From NCBI GenBank assembly GCA_032718475.1, contig JAUCBJ010000193.1, forward strand, positions 38,346 through 102,345: a DNA stretch of 64,000 nucleotides. Reading direction: 5' to 3'. The stretch is from Nemertoderma westbladi. Its lineage: Eukaryota > Xenacoelomorpha > Nemertodermatida > Nemertodermatidae. Below, piece by piece: positions 43,101 to 48,884 of this stretch. Below the pieces are notes generated by a model. That model made no database searches. It was not told where the DNA came from and saw only the letters and a program-made list of their open reading frames with translations. Position 1 is the first letter of the stretch, and each line of letters opens with the position of its first letter. The position numbers were made by a program, and so were the translations under genes.

Positions 43101-46100
43101 TGGAAAAGTTGAAGGAACAAAATAAATATATGGACAATATGGCTGGTCACCATGAAAGGGCTCTGGCAAGATTAGAAGAAGAAAAAGTGTTGCTTGAGCG
43201 GGAATTGGATGAAAGACAACTCCAGTGGGAGCAACGTGAGGTTGAGATGGAGAGACGGTTGGATGCTGTTGAGAAGCAGCATCTTGAAATGACAGAAGCA
43301 GCTCTTAAGCTTGAATTATCTACTGGTGCTGTACCTGATGCTACATTGCCTCTTCCAGAACAGCTGCAACTATCGATAGAGAAAATTAAGCAACACATCC
43401 ACCAAATACTCGAGTTACGAACAGAAAACAAAGCTTTGAAAAGGGATATTTTAGATTTACAAACTAGAGCTCATATTTCAGATAAGTCTTTAATTTCACG
43501 AGAGAAAGCACTTAATGATTTACGTTTGAATATGCCTACTATGGATGCTAATCAGGTGGCCGACTCAATTTTGAGGGAAGAGGTTGAAAGCAGACTGCGT
43601 TTAGCTGAACAATCAGTCTCGTCACTTCAGTCTCGTTTAAAACAAAAAGAGGAACAGGTTCTCAAATACCAGGATTTGTTAAGAGAAGCTCGCAATGAAA
43701 TCTCTGAACTTAATTATGCTCATGAGCAAGAACTTCGCAACTTACAATCGAAGCTAAATTTTAGCAATGCAGCATCTCTGAGACAACTCAAACAAGATAT
43801 TAATAAGCACCTTGAAGGAGATACTGGTGACCAAAGTGTGCTTCAACTCAAAGTTAAGGAGTTAGAAGATCGCATTGTTTCTCAGGAGAACAATAACTCT
43901 GTGCTTCAGGAGAAAGTGTTACATGCCAAATATGAGACAGAAGAATGGAAGCAACGGGTGGATAGGAAACGAGAGGAATGGATTGTAGAGCGTAAACAGA
44001 TTGTAAATGAACATGAAACAGCCATTGAAAAGTTCCGTAAAGATTTATCAGCTTCTGAAATTGATTGTGGTCAGCAGAAACATGTAATTGGTCATCTGGA
44101 AAATCAACTAAAAAAACAGAAAGAATTAAATGCCAAAGCACCTACATCTACAATGAAGAATCTAGTTGAACGGCTACGTAACCAGCTGGCACTCAAAGAA
44201 AAACAACAGCAGTCTCTTAGCAAAGCACTCACTGATTTGCGATCTGACATGGTTTCTGCAGCTGAGGCTGAAGTGAAATCCAAGGCAAAAGCTGAGGTTC
44301 GTGATGCTAATGTGCAAAAGGTTGTTGACAGAGAAACCAAGGAATTGCAAGTTCGTATTTTAGAACTGACTGGAAAAGTTGATAATTATAGGATAGATAA
44401 TAGGCAACACCGAGAGCATGAAAAAGAACTTCAATGTGAAATTAACCTTTTGAAGGATGATTTAAAAAAGCAACTTTCCTCTCTAAAAAAGCTCAATAAT
44501 GAAGTTAAGGAGAAGGATGACACTTTGAAGGAACTCGAGGCCAAACAATTGCGCCAATCAAAAACACGAGAGAAGATGTTGCATTCTGATGTCAAAGAGA
44601 CAGACAGAAAAGAATTAGAAGATAGAATACGAAGTTTAGAACTTGAATTAGCAGATACATTAAGGCGACAACCAGCTGAAAAGCTATTGAGTCAGAAGGA
44701 AAAATCAACAGTTGAAGAGGTTGCAAAGTGGGAAGAAGGTAAGAAGTGGCAGAGAAAAAATGAAACTCTGAAAAGTAAATTGAGAGATAAAGAAGATGAA
44801 AATAAGAAACTTCATAGAACTAATGAATTGATGAAAGAGACACTCGCCAGATCAGATAGAGACAAATGGAAGACACCTTCATTTGGTGTTGGATCTTCTC
44901 AGAGGTCTTTAGAAAAATATCCGGCATCATTAGATGCGATGCAAAGGCGCAATCACGAGCTTGAAGAAGAGCTATCCATGTTACGAAGGCAACTGTTGGT
45001 TCCTAGAGATATGGCACTGGAGGAAATGAAAATGGAGAATAATCTGCTGAAGGCTAAAGTTAATGATATGGAGTCTCAACTTTTGCTTCACCCTGCTTCC
45101 CCTAAAGGTGCCACACATTTTGAGGAAGCTTATAATCAGCTATATTTACGAGAGCAAGATTTGCAGCAACAAGTTATAAAACTCTCAGAAGATAATATTG
45201 AATTGAGATTCGAGGCAGAAGGCGCGAAAAGAGATACACCTAGATTGAAGGATCGTGTATCGGATCTACAACGGTATAATGATCTTCTCAAACAAGAACT
45301 ACGTGCAAAACCGGGTGACGACAAGGTTGGCATGAGCGGGCGTTCTGTGCCTGAATTAGAAAGAACAGTGTGCCTTATGAAAAAGGTTGTAGAAAAGGTT
45401 CAAGCTGAAAATGATAAACTTAAAAAAGCCCCAGGAGTTATTACCAATGAAGTAATGGCGGAGCTGAAACGGGAGAATAAGCGATTGAGATCTGAGTTGG
45501 AGCAGATTCGACATGATGTAGGGGGAGTTCTGAGTACGCGTTACGAATCAACACAGCACGGCACTCAGAAGGCCCTTCAAGACAACGAGATCCTGCGAAG
45601 AGATTTGGACAAAGAACGCGCCGAAATGGACCAGCTTCGAATGGAGAAATCTCGTTTAGCACTTCTTAATGAGAAACTCGTTTCTCAAAATGATGAACTT
45701 CAACGGCAATTAACGGCTGCGCAAAGCAAACCAAACCTAGAGGATGTCGATGGTAAGACATGGAAGACGATAGCTACAAGCCGTCTCAATGAAGAAAAAA
45801 TGAAAGCTTTAATTGAAGATTTGGATAAAAAGAATAAACTTGTTTTGGAATCTAGGGAACTGCTCCATGACTCGTCTGAACGGGAAAATATACTTCATCG
45901 TGAAATCAGTGAATTAAAAGATAAATTAGATTCTATATTCGATAGCAGTAATGAAGATACTGGGTGTCAGTTAATGAGGTTGAAAGTTGACCGATTGGAG
46001 AGGGAGAAACAGCAGTTAGCATATGAGTTGGAGTGGTTGCGTAAAGGGGGTACTGCCGAGATACCCACCAGGGGGGAAACCGATGAGCTGCTAGAGCAAC

Positions 46101-46351
46101 TTAAAGATAGGGACAACCTCAGACGAGAGAATGTTATACTTCGTACTGAAACAAAGACATTGTCGCACGATATATCGAGACTAAATCAGGAGAATTTTAA
46201 ACTCAAAACTGAACTCCAGGAGTTTGATCCAGCATTCTTTGAAGAAATCCACGACTTAAAGTATAATTACCAGAAGACACTCGAAAGGAATGTTAAGCTT
46301 GAACAACAGTTGTGCCAGTTGGGTTTTAAGAGTTTTGAGACGGGGAAATGA
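16011..46351 (+). CDS. CEP290: Centrosomal protein CEP290 (three coding exons, spliced)
   Basis: CEP290 is a large coiled-coil protein of the ciliary transition zone and centriolar satellites. It links microtubules to the ciliary membrane and gates entry to the cilium. The coding sequence joins 16011-16199, 19839-19943 and 39377-46351, all in phase 0, giving 2422 residues (human about 2479). The N-terminus MAPKVNWKEL matches the vertebrate start. Diagnostic text includes TADDMIQIDTFAES after ESLEEERLILKK, LNERQKADHSNKMY, RDKEVESLRFQLRDYQ, MKNLVERLRNQLALKEKQQ, EEGKKWQRKN and, near the end, FDPAFFEEIHDLKYNY. It is predicted to be coiled coil nearly throughout. The acidic human C-terminal tail is absent. 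No frameshift or stop is seen. Vertebrate CEP290 is split into more than 50 exons, so the 7-kb last exon implies massive intron loss or an ancestrally simple gene. Confidence 0.93.
16200..19552 (+). repeat. 43-bp minisatellite filling CEP290 intron 1, built on the splice donor
   Basis: About 77 units by length. The consensus unit, read from its donor, is GTAAGCTCAAGCAATCACTC followed by ACACCACAGTAGATCAGCTAAAG. Variants differ mainly in the spacer (AAACAACC, AATTACACC). The unit ends in CAGCTAAAG, the last nine bases of exon 1, and begins with the intron's GTAAGC. Every unit therefore rebuilds the exon/intron junction. It also contains CCACAG, an acceptor-like AG 14 bases before each donor. 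Confidence 0.95.
19553..19838 (+). other. End of CEP290 intron 1
   Basis: Unique AT-rich sequence ending in a pyrimidine tract and acceptor AATATTTTTTTAG at 19838. Confidence 0.8.
19839..19943 (+). CDS. CEP290: CEP290 exon 2
   Basis: 35 codons in phase 0 (ETEDVLKDTT … NKKLDKQK), coiled-coil in character. It lies between the acceptor TTTTTTTAG and the donor AAAG/GTTAGT. It corresponds in place and length to the human ELALEEVEKAG…ELEMAQQ segment. The exon is too short to appear as a stand-alone ORF; I found it by reading between splice sites. Confidence 0.88.
19944..20559 (+). repeat. 20-bp minisatellite starting at the CEP290 intron 2 donor
   Basis: About 31 units of GTTAGTGATCGAGCCACTGA with variants (ATTGAGTTAGTAA, GAGTTATTG). 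The first unit starts with the donor GTTAGT itself, so donor-like GTTAGT is repeated every 20 bases into the intron. Confidence 0.93.
20560..20880 (-). mobile_element. Fragment related to the 3' non-coding region of BEL-B
   Basis: It shares with 26000-26700 the hairpin units (GGTAC-TAT-GTACC at 20570, GGTAT…ATACC at 20599, GGCGC-TCTCG-GTGCC at 20639). It also shares the block AGGGCGTCTCGCCCT and the sequence around TTGGACGACTAAAC. It is cut off at 20880 by the tail of RTE copy E. Similarity is clear but not complete, which suggests an older or different family member. Confidence 0.75.
20881..21480 (-). mobile_element. RTE-like retrotransposon, copy E (3' fragment)
   Basis: Has the CTA-repeat tail (CTACTACTACTGCTACTAGG) and the 3' UTR. 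The ORF C-terminus (RLSRIWKSPRIN … NVMGDMEL) sits at 20970-21422, with a short deletion (LTLEQKDFAGH). It stops abruptly at 21480, where BEL-A sequence begins. Confidence 0.9.
21481..23483 (-). pseudogene. BEL-A: BEL/Pao pol fragment (RNase H and integrase), broken
   Basis: Reading on the minus strand, an RNase H region (YGVALYLVQQNG, VPKLELTAARLG) shifts frame near 23285 into SMVVSGWLHNEKTKYP-type text. Next come an integrase zinc-binding region (HGGTNQTLTKIRRTFWI … CQTYQR), the catalytic core pieces (MDMFGPI; GIDLAQDT; VLYSDNGTNFVGAE; PHTLGCVERLVGS) and a DUF5641-type C-terminus (WTRWIEEYLPTLHRRSKW, GDLVIVTDD). A frameshift near 22300 and one near 21830 break it further. The zinc-binding CxxC is now CQTY. 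Its RT part continues beyond BEL-B at 32181. The 3' LTR is missing because the fragment ends at RTE copy E. Confidence 0.88.
23479..23483. repeat. Target duplication GGATG, left of BEL-B
   Basis: GGATG directly precedes the LTR at 23484 and is repeated at 32176-32180 after the other LTR. Confidence 0.88.
23484..24017 (-). repeat. BEL-B 3' LTR
   Basis: On the sense (minus) strand it starts TGTTAGCG and ends CCCGTCACA, the usual TG…CA. It contains a perfect 10-bp stem GCACGAGGTT/AACCTCGTGC at 23928-23955, which may mark the R region or the 3' processing signal. The other LTR is at 31642-32175. Confidence 0.93.
24018..24030 (-). promoter_or_regulatory. Polypurine tract of BEL-B
   Basis: On the minus strand ATGGGGGGGGAG directly precedes the 3' LTR (TGTTAGCG). 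This is the expected place and composition for the plus-strand primer. Confidence 0.7.
24031..24580. other. BEL-B non-coding internal region, CTAACT-rich
   Basis: Rich in CTAACT and CTCTAACT repeats, with no convincing coding region. The plus-strand open frame near 24105-24365 has no recognisable features. Confidence 0.5.
24581..25784. mobile_element. Non-autonomous TA-flanked DNA transposon (mariner-type MITE)
   Basis: About 1.2 kb bounded by imperfect inverted repeats. The left end reads TATAGTGGTGGCGGCT then A-rich; the right end is its near complement, ending AGCCGTCAGCACTATA. The central CGGCTAAAAAAAAATAA is exact on both sides. TA at each edge fits a TA target duplication. The motif GCTAAAAAAAAATAA also recurs inside (24778-24820, 25385-25420). 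No transposase frame is present. It sits in the CTAACT-rich part of BEL-B, so it inserted after BEL-B formed. Confidence 0.7.
25826..26447. repeat. Swarm of short hairpins in BEL-B 3' region
   Basis: At least 12 short stem-loops with the pattern GGYRY-loop-RYRCC. GGCGC/GTGCC: 25826, 25975, 26022, 26224, 26270 and 26317. GGCAT/ATGCC: 26061 and 26356. GGCAC/GTGCC: 26116 and 26153. GGTAC/GTACC: 26409. GGTAT/ATACC: 26434. Several stems extend with GTGG/CCAC. Loops are 3-6 nt. The two arms change together between classes. The GGCGC/GTGCC class has one G-T pair as read on the plus strand. The units are spaced by CTACTACT-rich linkers. Confidence 0.85.
26601..26652. repeat. Paired hairpins downstream of BEL-B gag-protease
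   Basis: AGGGCG-TCT-CGCCCT (from about 26603) and GTCCAA-AATA-TTGGAC (26636-26651) form perfect stems just past the stop codon of the gag-protease frame on its sense strand. The same pair occurs at 20784-20831 with a different loop base in the second stem. Confidence 0.7.
26662..29028 (-). CDS. BEL-B gag and aspartic protease polyprotein with a C-terminal membrane segment
   Basis: A BEL/Pao-type capsid region near residues 70-230 (PPVEPFKFDGSRPEEYLQF, YTGGPAYDIVRQYQG, RALDREYGHP) is followed by zinc-knuckle-like Cys/His text (CQLHRDGTHKTRSC, CHRCVVEGHRSGEC). A retroviral-type protease follows with active-site LVDSGAAFTLVE, then text of the DUF1758 type (VGMDCPTAHERM, LTPFGWTLSGPV). In most BEL elements RT would come next. 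Here the frame runs instead into a hydrophobic segment (GIGLLLYLLFCLFFHFLFIL) about 70 residues before the stop. The first codon of the listed frame is TTG, and the frame is open upstream through the 16-G run at 29096, so this is probably the distal part of a longer protein. Confidence 0.88.
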   Translation of the reverse strand: MDENRSCDTEIWRGPLPPMIYPTQQAKSTDRTDGPHPTGETTQHPSNPLEAQAMGMATLIDALKTRIELPPVEPFKFDGSRPEEYLQFRRMYSNEILTKNLTQAECLKYLQVYTGGPAYDIVRQYQGIEGGFTTAWRALDREYGHPAKIIRQTLRGITSGGLQDNPVSIRTFANKVEKALIVLKTLDAPYELNASNNITTIAQALPIWLRRKWRKIAFSTREKKGAEPGLEEMSSFLNYEAELITDPVYSEDSLGKAPKIEYNRPKPEHNPTDPFSGVGQSLPHAATQGTASPQLAGSRATPWRGQKENNTINKHNPNVPSRPNTDNQNTKSVHINLGAIREGLYRERYNPGFECQLHRDGTHKTRSCKHWQALPKQDRVAYTDANGLCHRCVVEGHRSGECRETAAREEETGGQTAARSTTEEEKKRKVLLGVVPVKISGEGGRSVTTLMLVDSGAAFTLVENWVAEEIGLKTRPNRMAVTTVSSKDEVLETRTGRCRIAAIAPGCDYGATIDPIHVIESININARRPTNIEVEQYRFLDGIDFSIPKVDVRKVSIIVGMDCPTAHERMKTVFGEDRQRDPTAILTPFGWTLSGPVKTKIPCSVTETSGCMIPGTEDAEEVEEKQEIVEPDREVTVRKWAEESRFPSKHRYGDGAERTARCPEDNTPGECPEECPEETQVRFGGIPTRGKSRRKAGWKGIGLLLYLLFCLFFHFLFILPAGDNKERSGILMPGDELVKKAAERPDFRVAEEGEPIPGEMELAKRVRRILQDLQEQQWESACWKNRPS
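29087..31582 (-). CDS. BEL-B upstream open frame, read through two TGA codons
   Basis: One minus-strand frame runs from ATG at 31582 (MSRERETTPP) to 29087, broken only by TGA at 31156-31154 and TGA at 29800-29798. I checked the stretch 29797-29540 codon by codon and it is open. The first 142 residues are charged and low complexity. The middle has an Arg/Glu-rich helix-like region (YKLKMEELEWRLRGRKEQE), a poly-Gly run and a long Asn/Leu-rich tract. The last part (MYRYEDESRIGDRRE … LTSTPVLNIPVGGGG) is charged. I do not recognise a domain. It lies directly 5' of gag, so it may be an N-terminal extension of the polyprotein. The first TGA is followed by CTAG, the known readthrough context. Confidence 0.6.
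31642..32175 (-). repeat. BEL-B 5' LTR
   Basis: Same length as the 3' LTR (534 bp), with five differences seen by eye. I could not find a standard TGG-type primer-binding site next to it: the sense sequence just inside reads GAAACAAAGACC. Confidence 0.92.
32176..32243 (-). pseudogene. BEL-A pol remainder beyond BEL-B (RT/RNase H border)
   Basis: GGATG at 32176-32180 is the right target duplication. The next 63 bases, joined to 23483, restore a minus-strand reading MYFPDGNMTDLDLHMFSDAS leading into EVYGVALYLVQQ. This is the start of a BEL/Pao RNase H domain. It ends at the tail of RTE copy F. Confidence 0.8.
32244..33965 (-). mobile_element. RTE-like retrotransposon, copy F (5' truncated)
   Basis: Carries the tail (TACTACTAGG), the 3' UTR and the ORF from the linker to the C-terminus. 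The reading is split into 32282-32941, 33073-33354 and 33460-33891 by a one-base loss near 33080 and a stop near 33462. The FADD region is present, but the frame is broken. The 5' end stops at LNGWKAHFEKLLNN-type linker sequence, where the tail of copy G begins. Confidence 0.9.
33966..36741 (-). mobile_element. RTE-like retrotransposon, copy G (both ends, RT deleted, linker duplicated)
   Basis: It has the CTA-repeat tail at 33966 and the GGTCA-pentamer 5' end near 36741. From the 5' side, the 5' UTR and endonuclease are intact (frame 36327-34621). The linker up to KVKAES is followed by a second copy of the same stretch of about 330 bp (34355-34684 repeats 34685-35014). The sequence then jumps to the last part of the ORF (34337-34015). 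The whole RT is missing, so it is a non-autonomous derivative. The pentamer end is longer than in copy A. Confidence 0.85.
36742..37191. repeat. 41-bp minisatellite, 11 units
   Basis: Each unit has the order TAACTAACTGTCTCAATTGA then CAACACACTTACACTATAGCA. One unit is four bases short (37045-37060) and one carries TATTAATTTA. Every unit contains TAACTAAC, which resembles the branch-point consensus, and TATAG about 30 bases later. It lies in CEP290 intron 2, 2.2 kb before exon 3. Confidence 0.92.
37390..38238 (+). pseudogene. LINE remnant, C-terminal part of ORF2
   Basis: Pieces in different frames read ILQYGCEEWAY, GVKTSTPNFMVYGETGAVPL, MLECWVRISKLPEKRL, QRWWADIETSPKGK and IEDERHFILICPAYIELR … LSSFIYKAMILRTEL. 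This order is typical of the region after the RT in several AP-endonuclease LINE clades. Several frameshifts and stops are present, including a 27-bp local duplication (CAGTGCCACTACATTTTCG at 37520 and 37552). It is in the sense orientation of CEP290. Confidence 0.75.
38239..38600. other. AT-rich intron sequence
   Basis: No gene or repeat recognised. AATAAAA occurs near 38380 and could be the 3' end of the LINE remnant. Confidence 0.5.
38601..39335. repeat. C-rich CCACCAGMTCCACCCC tandem repeat before CEP290 exon 3
   Basis: Imperfect repeats of CCACCAGATCCACCCC and CCACCAGCTCCACCCC with poly-C runs (C-run from 38601, about 26 bases). On the minus strand it is G-run rich and could form G-quadruplexes. 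It ends about 40 bp before the exon-3 acceptor. Long Pro-rich or Gly/Trp-rich open frames over it are artefacts. Confidence 0.9.
39377..46351 (+). CDS. CEP290: CEP290 exon 3 (7-kb terminal coding exon)
   Basis: Begins after the acceptor TTTACTGTTTTAG at 39376 with GSAPRDVQLIQEK, which continues exon 2 in phase 0. It matches the human SAGGRDTRFLRNEI segment. It then runs 2324 codons without a stop to TGA at 46349-46351. It covers the N-terminal membrane-binding part, the CC2D2A- and Rab8-related middle region, the CEP209_CC5-type segment (around QQEKLSDLMYKLQKEKSELQ), the microtubule-binding region and the C-terminus. The protein is almost wholly coiled coil. Confidence 0.93.
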   Translation, partial: GSAPRDVQLIQEKMEEMESKSERLEADVEKLESRLRDEQRDTEKSKTRADVAEKEVRELKNQRDQLLEDIREYQRQMEGQRDQLYTSKGDDAAYKDKLKAKNREVLEYLEEITNLTVANDQLQSRVESLTDKLRDSSNEMDRMTDEHIRLQDLIKQQEHDNEELRVQVENLQEKALEFGNIEKNEDHTSAQLYAQLHGKAEEWQLLMAEKDAEMAELKRELSEVSGRGMGYAGPSEVPGIVLQQALREKEQQVEQLTMQLNEYVHEAEANALILEEMKTAGDGGGAAAKHIKRMTALQQNIKVAEEMVKATEKRAKEAEDDAEAKDKQLMEALERLRLLEAGEYGLEEAVEEIKGLKANIKVRDRNIEELVITANQLEVKMNDLWEENDELRHRLGIDPQEPLDIAQFRKNQNVRAQEERGRNLVLMKEVESLEEERLILKKQVRDLAGQKGQRAAALGLTADDMIQIDTFAESLKRGSGFATMASGKGLSGAHPPLVNIGGPDYAQKALVKQEAELDNEKSKTIALEKAINKLREENRALTHAVKEIQQAIHAGTTVVESPTLDRLVHVLEARQMEGQYDAAALYRAQLDQMVGHNEELRHQLKEASQSTHKMGVALEKEKVRGDNLAQDLKGLQDYSAGVIGVQALPLPEGLNPGAAETIQFLDDYLIKVLQEMSLKEEMLSKLESALEQYKRRFSVMRHQQGLIYKDLSEQKIQYEAQIEALGRAKKEVDGLREQDVVRIQDYARLLETLDKSPDEIQRRVGELSRKVTLLRVNDRALNRRLSIHTDIEKAIRKQNDKLNNDIATMESSVTERIGYLTRYKEAASFKITYLQKVLDDSVPSAELDTANLKINELTAKYRDHIEKENSLVARITKVDLLEAELASVHKNVSELKNELSKSKEKLHTMEVINERLVKSSGDVDAVPEETSLSRRLALMEMKELNERQKADHSNKMYDQYKTALRTIEDRNIELEEKIVAFTKQSLDNEVNERALRDELSNAIPLSVVDNERKRLREVEKSESTLRIETMKLKELVDVAKNQADILESRNISRDKEVESLRFQLRDYQTESDDRALLAKLHHQVVTLQVSEGTAVRKLAQRDVKIRQLEANLRRLEHRLDQKDNQIYHNQVESTKRSRFLKKNLQDLRSKYSGCVPLFQQEKLSDLMYKLQKEKSELQLNLRVAEEKRSEAEDKLTEIKFEKDALEELMATLKDGRGAQKLAEWHKKVTDVKLKEAKMARALEKLKEQNKYMDNMAGHHERALARLEEEKVLLERELDERQLQWEQREVEMERRLDAVEKQHLEMTEAALKLELSTGAVPDATLPLPEQLQLSIEKIKQHIHQILELRTENKALKRDILDLQTRAHISDKSLISREKALNDLRLNMPTMDANQVADSILREEVESRLRLAEQSVSSLQSRLKQKEEQVLKYQDLLREARNEISELNYAHEQELRNLQSKLNFSNAASLRQLKQDINKHLEGDTGDQSVLQLKVKELEDRIVSQENNNSVLQEKVLHAKYETEEWKQRVDRKREEWIVERKQIVNEHETAIEKFRKDLSASEIDCGQQKHVIGHLENQLKKQKELNAKAPTSTMKNLVERLRNQLALKEKQQQSLSKALTDLRSDMVSAAEAEVKSKAKAEVRDANVQKVVDRETKELQVRILELTGKVDNYRIDNRQHREHEKELQCEINLLKDDLKKQLSSLKKLNNEVKEKDDTLKELEAKQLRQSKTREKMLHSDVKETDRKELEDRIRSLELELADTLRRQPAEKLLSQKEKSTVEEVAKWEEGKKWQRKNETLKSKLRDKEDENKKLHRTNELMKETLARSDRDKWKTPSFGVGSSQRSLEKYPASLDAMQRRNHELEEELSMLRRQLLVPRDMALEEMKMENNLLKAKVNDMESQLLLHPASPKGATHFEEAYNQLYLREQDLQQQVIKLSEDNIELRFEAEGAKRDTPRLKDRVSDLQRYNDLLKQELRAKPGDDKVGMSGRSVPELERTVCLMKKVVEKVQAENDKLKKAPGVITNEVMAELKRENKRLRSELEQIRHDVGGVLSTRYESTQHGTQKALQDNEILRRDLDKERAEMDQLRMEKSRLALLNEKLVSQNDELQRQLTAAQSKPNLEDVDGKTWKTIATSRLNEEKMKALIEDLDKKNKLVLESRELLHDSSERENILHREISELKDKLDSIFDSSNEDTGCQLMRLKVDRLEREKQQLAYELEWLRKGGTAEIPTRGETDELLEQLKDRDNLRRENVILRTETKTLSHDISRLNQENFKLKTELQEFDPAFFEEIHDLKYNYQKTLERNVKLEQQLCQLGFKSFETGK

Positions 46352-46660
46352 TTTTAAATATAAGAATAAATTTTGTATGTTGAGCCATTGTACGCGATGA
46401 ATATTTTAATTCTAAATTATAATGATTTTAAGTAAAACTTATCTAACTGTACAATGCGTATTGGTTGTAAACATGCAATAATATAGCTTTTATTTTTACC
46501 CAACATTTTTATAAACTTTTTAGTTGATATTTGTATTATTATTTGTATTTGTATCATTTAGTGACCGACTTGCTTATAATTATAATATTTGTAATTAATG
46601 TTTATGAGATGTACCGGTAATTACTGATTGAATAAAAAAATAAATATGACTTACAACAAT
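46352..46660 (+). terminator. CEP290 3' UTR with poly(A) signals
   Basis: AATAAA occurs at 46365-46370, only 14 bp after the stop, and again at 46631-46636 in an A-rich context. The second is the more likely main signal, because the first would leave a very short 3' UTR. Confidence 0.55.
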
Positions 46661-46672
46661 TTTTCTTACACC

Positions 46673-46822
46673 CACAGGGGCGGATCCAGAAATTGGCTAA
46701 AGGGGGGGCTGACAGGCTGAGCCTGAGGTGGTCCATAATCAGGAGTCTGGGGTCACAGCCCCCAACAGAATTCAAGTGCTGGGAGGAGAGCCGGTTCGGT
46801 TGGGGGCAGGGGTATTGTGTGT
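46673..46822. mobile_element. Possible hAT-like DNA transposon end
   Basis: CAGGGGCGGATCCAGAAATT with a following GGGGGGGC resembles terminal repeats common in non-autonomous hAT elements. The other end is not visible because RTE copy H starts here. Weak call based on remembered terminal motifs. Confidence 0.35.
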
Positions 46823-48884
46823 GGTCAGGTCAGGTCAGGTATTCTAGGTCATTGATCAAGAAAACTTGCCACCTCCATGCAGCATAAAGGAGGTGCCACC
46901 TGTAGCTGCATAGACCCTCTTACTAGGGCAAATCTGGTCCTGTAACTAGGAGCCCCTTCGTTCTGGGATAAGGACGCCCTGGATTAAGGACCCATATACC
47001 ATGGCCTGGCCAGGCAGATGGTGATCTACCAATGGCTGGTCAGGAGTAGAGTGTTCTCATGTCCACTCTGAGTGCACTTCACTGCGACCTGCACCTGGCA
47101 GCAAGGGTACAGGGCATGACCCAGGAGATGAGCTGCAACAGCCAATGGTGGGTCCTGTGCGCGAGAGTAGATATGGGTGATGGGCCTCATATCTGAGGAA
47201 TCATATCATGCCTGTGGAATGGCAAACCAGGGTGTGGTATTTGCCCTGAGAGCTGACTCGGAAAAAAAGCACCCCCCAACCCCCACTATGGATTACATTA
47301 GTAATGCGGAGGTCCAGTCACTAGAGGCCAGTGGAATGACTGGACACAATCGGCCTCACAGGCGTCAGTTACCTCCTGACCGGCTGCCTGTCTCACCCCC
47401 TACTGGAGAGAGAGCGGCAAACAATTCTTTGAGTCCCTTTCCTGATGACCTTTCTGGCCCCAACCCTGGGTCACCAGGGAGGCCAGATTGTGAGGGGGAG
47501 AGGGATTCTGGAGTTGGAGGCTACTCTCATGTTCCACCCCGACCAACAAAGCCATTGGTGAATCTGAGGCAAGTCACTAGACTAGCCTCAGTAAACACCC
47601 TAACACTCGGGTCCCCAGTGCGACAAGGTGAGCTGACTGCCTTGGAAGATAAGCTTTCTCTTAGTGCAGTGGGTGTTCAAGAGCACCGAATGCAGACTGG
47701 ACAGACTGATGAGGTTCTGATTTTAAGGACATGGGGGCGGTTGGCGACTCGCCCTCGCTTCAGCAGATGATAGTGGCAATGGTGGAATTGGTCTATTGAT
47801 GAATCCAACTGCACATGCAGCATTGGACAAAATAGACCAAATCTCTAACCGCATCATCCGTTGCTACTTCTCATGTTCTGGAAGACTGGCTAAGAAGTTT
47901 CCTAAGGTGGTTCTGATTGTGTGCTATTCTCCAACTAGTGTTGCCCCTGTAGAGGAGGTGGAAAATTTCTACCAGAATCTACAAGCTACTAGTGATGGAG
48001 TGGATCAGCATGCATTCTTAACATTCCTGGGAGACTTTAATGCAAGTCTGCATCAATCACCTACATCGCCCTGGGTCTATAGGAATAGTGTTAACCGAAA
48101 TTCCGTCCTTCAGGATTTTATCTCTGGAAATGGATTGTTTTCGGCTGGAACCCAGTTCAAGAAGCGAACTGGAAATCTATGGACTCATAGTGGACCCAGT
48201 GGTCACCAGTCCCAGATAGACCATATCCTGTTTCGTAGGAAATACAGGAGCTCTATACAAGACTGTAATGCATTTACACTACGACCCTTCTCCAGTAATC
48301 ACCGCCTTATTGTGGCCAAGGTAAGACTTAGTCTGCGTGCTAGCAGAACAACGAAATGCTGCGGCATGACTGGTCCTCTCTGTTGCAACAGCCAAGTGTG
48401 AGATCCAGCTTCACACTACAGCTGAGCAACAGGTATGAGGTTCTTGCCTCTTGAGGCGGCAGATCACTGTGAGGGCTATACTGCCTTCACAGAGGCAGTT
48501 AAGTTAGCAGCTGCAGAAACAGTTCCTGTATACCCTCGAAACAGGAAACGGGCCCCCTGGACTGACAACAAAATTCAGAAGTGCCGAAATGACCTCTACA
48601 AGGCGCAGCAAGAGTCCCGACTCAAACAGACTACAGCGGCCAAGAATGCAGTTAAGGCTGCATCTAGGTCCCTGAACAGGCAGTACTCTGTTAATTTACA
48701 GGAGCTAATAAACCAACAGGTTGATGCCATCAATGATGCTGACGACAGCAGGCAATCATCCCAGGCATAGAGATCGATCAACTTGCTTGCTGGTCGAAAA
48801 AGCCAACCAACCACCAAGGTTAAGGCTGAATCACCAGGCGATCGCCTCAATGGTTGGAAGGCCCACTTTGAAAAGCTCCTCAAT
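46823..48884 (+). mobile_element. RTE-like retrotransposon, copy H (5' part, plus strand)
   Basis: Starts with GGTCAGGTCAGGTCAGG, then the 5' UTR and the coding region from MANQGVVFALRADS (about 47219) to LNGWKAHFEKLLN. Frameshifts near 47733 and 48346, a shift near 48450 and a TAG at 48768-48770 (QA stop) kill the frame. RT and 3' end are absent. It is the only RTE copy here on the plus strand, and it abuts the 3' tail of copy I. Confidence 0.88.
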
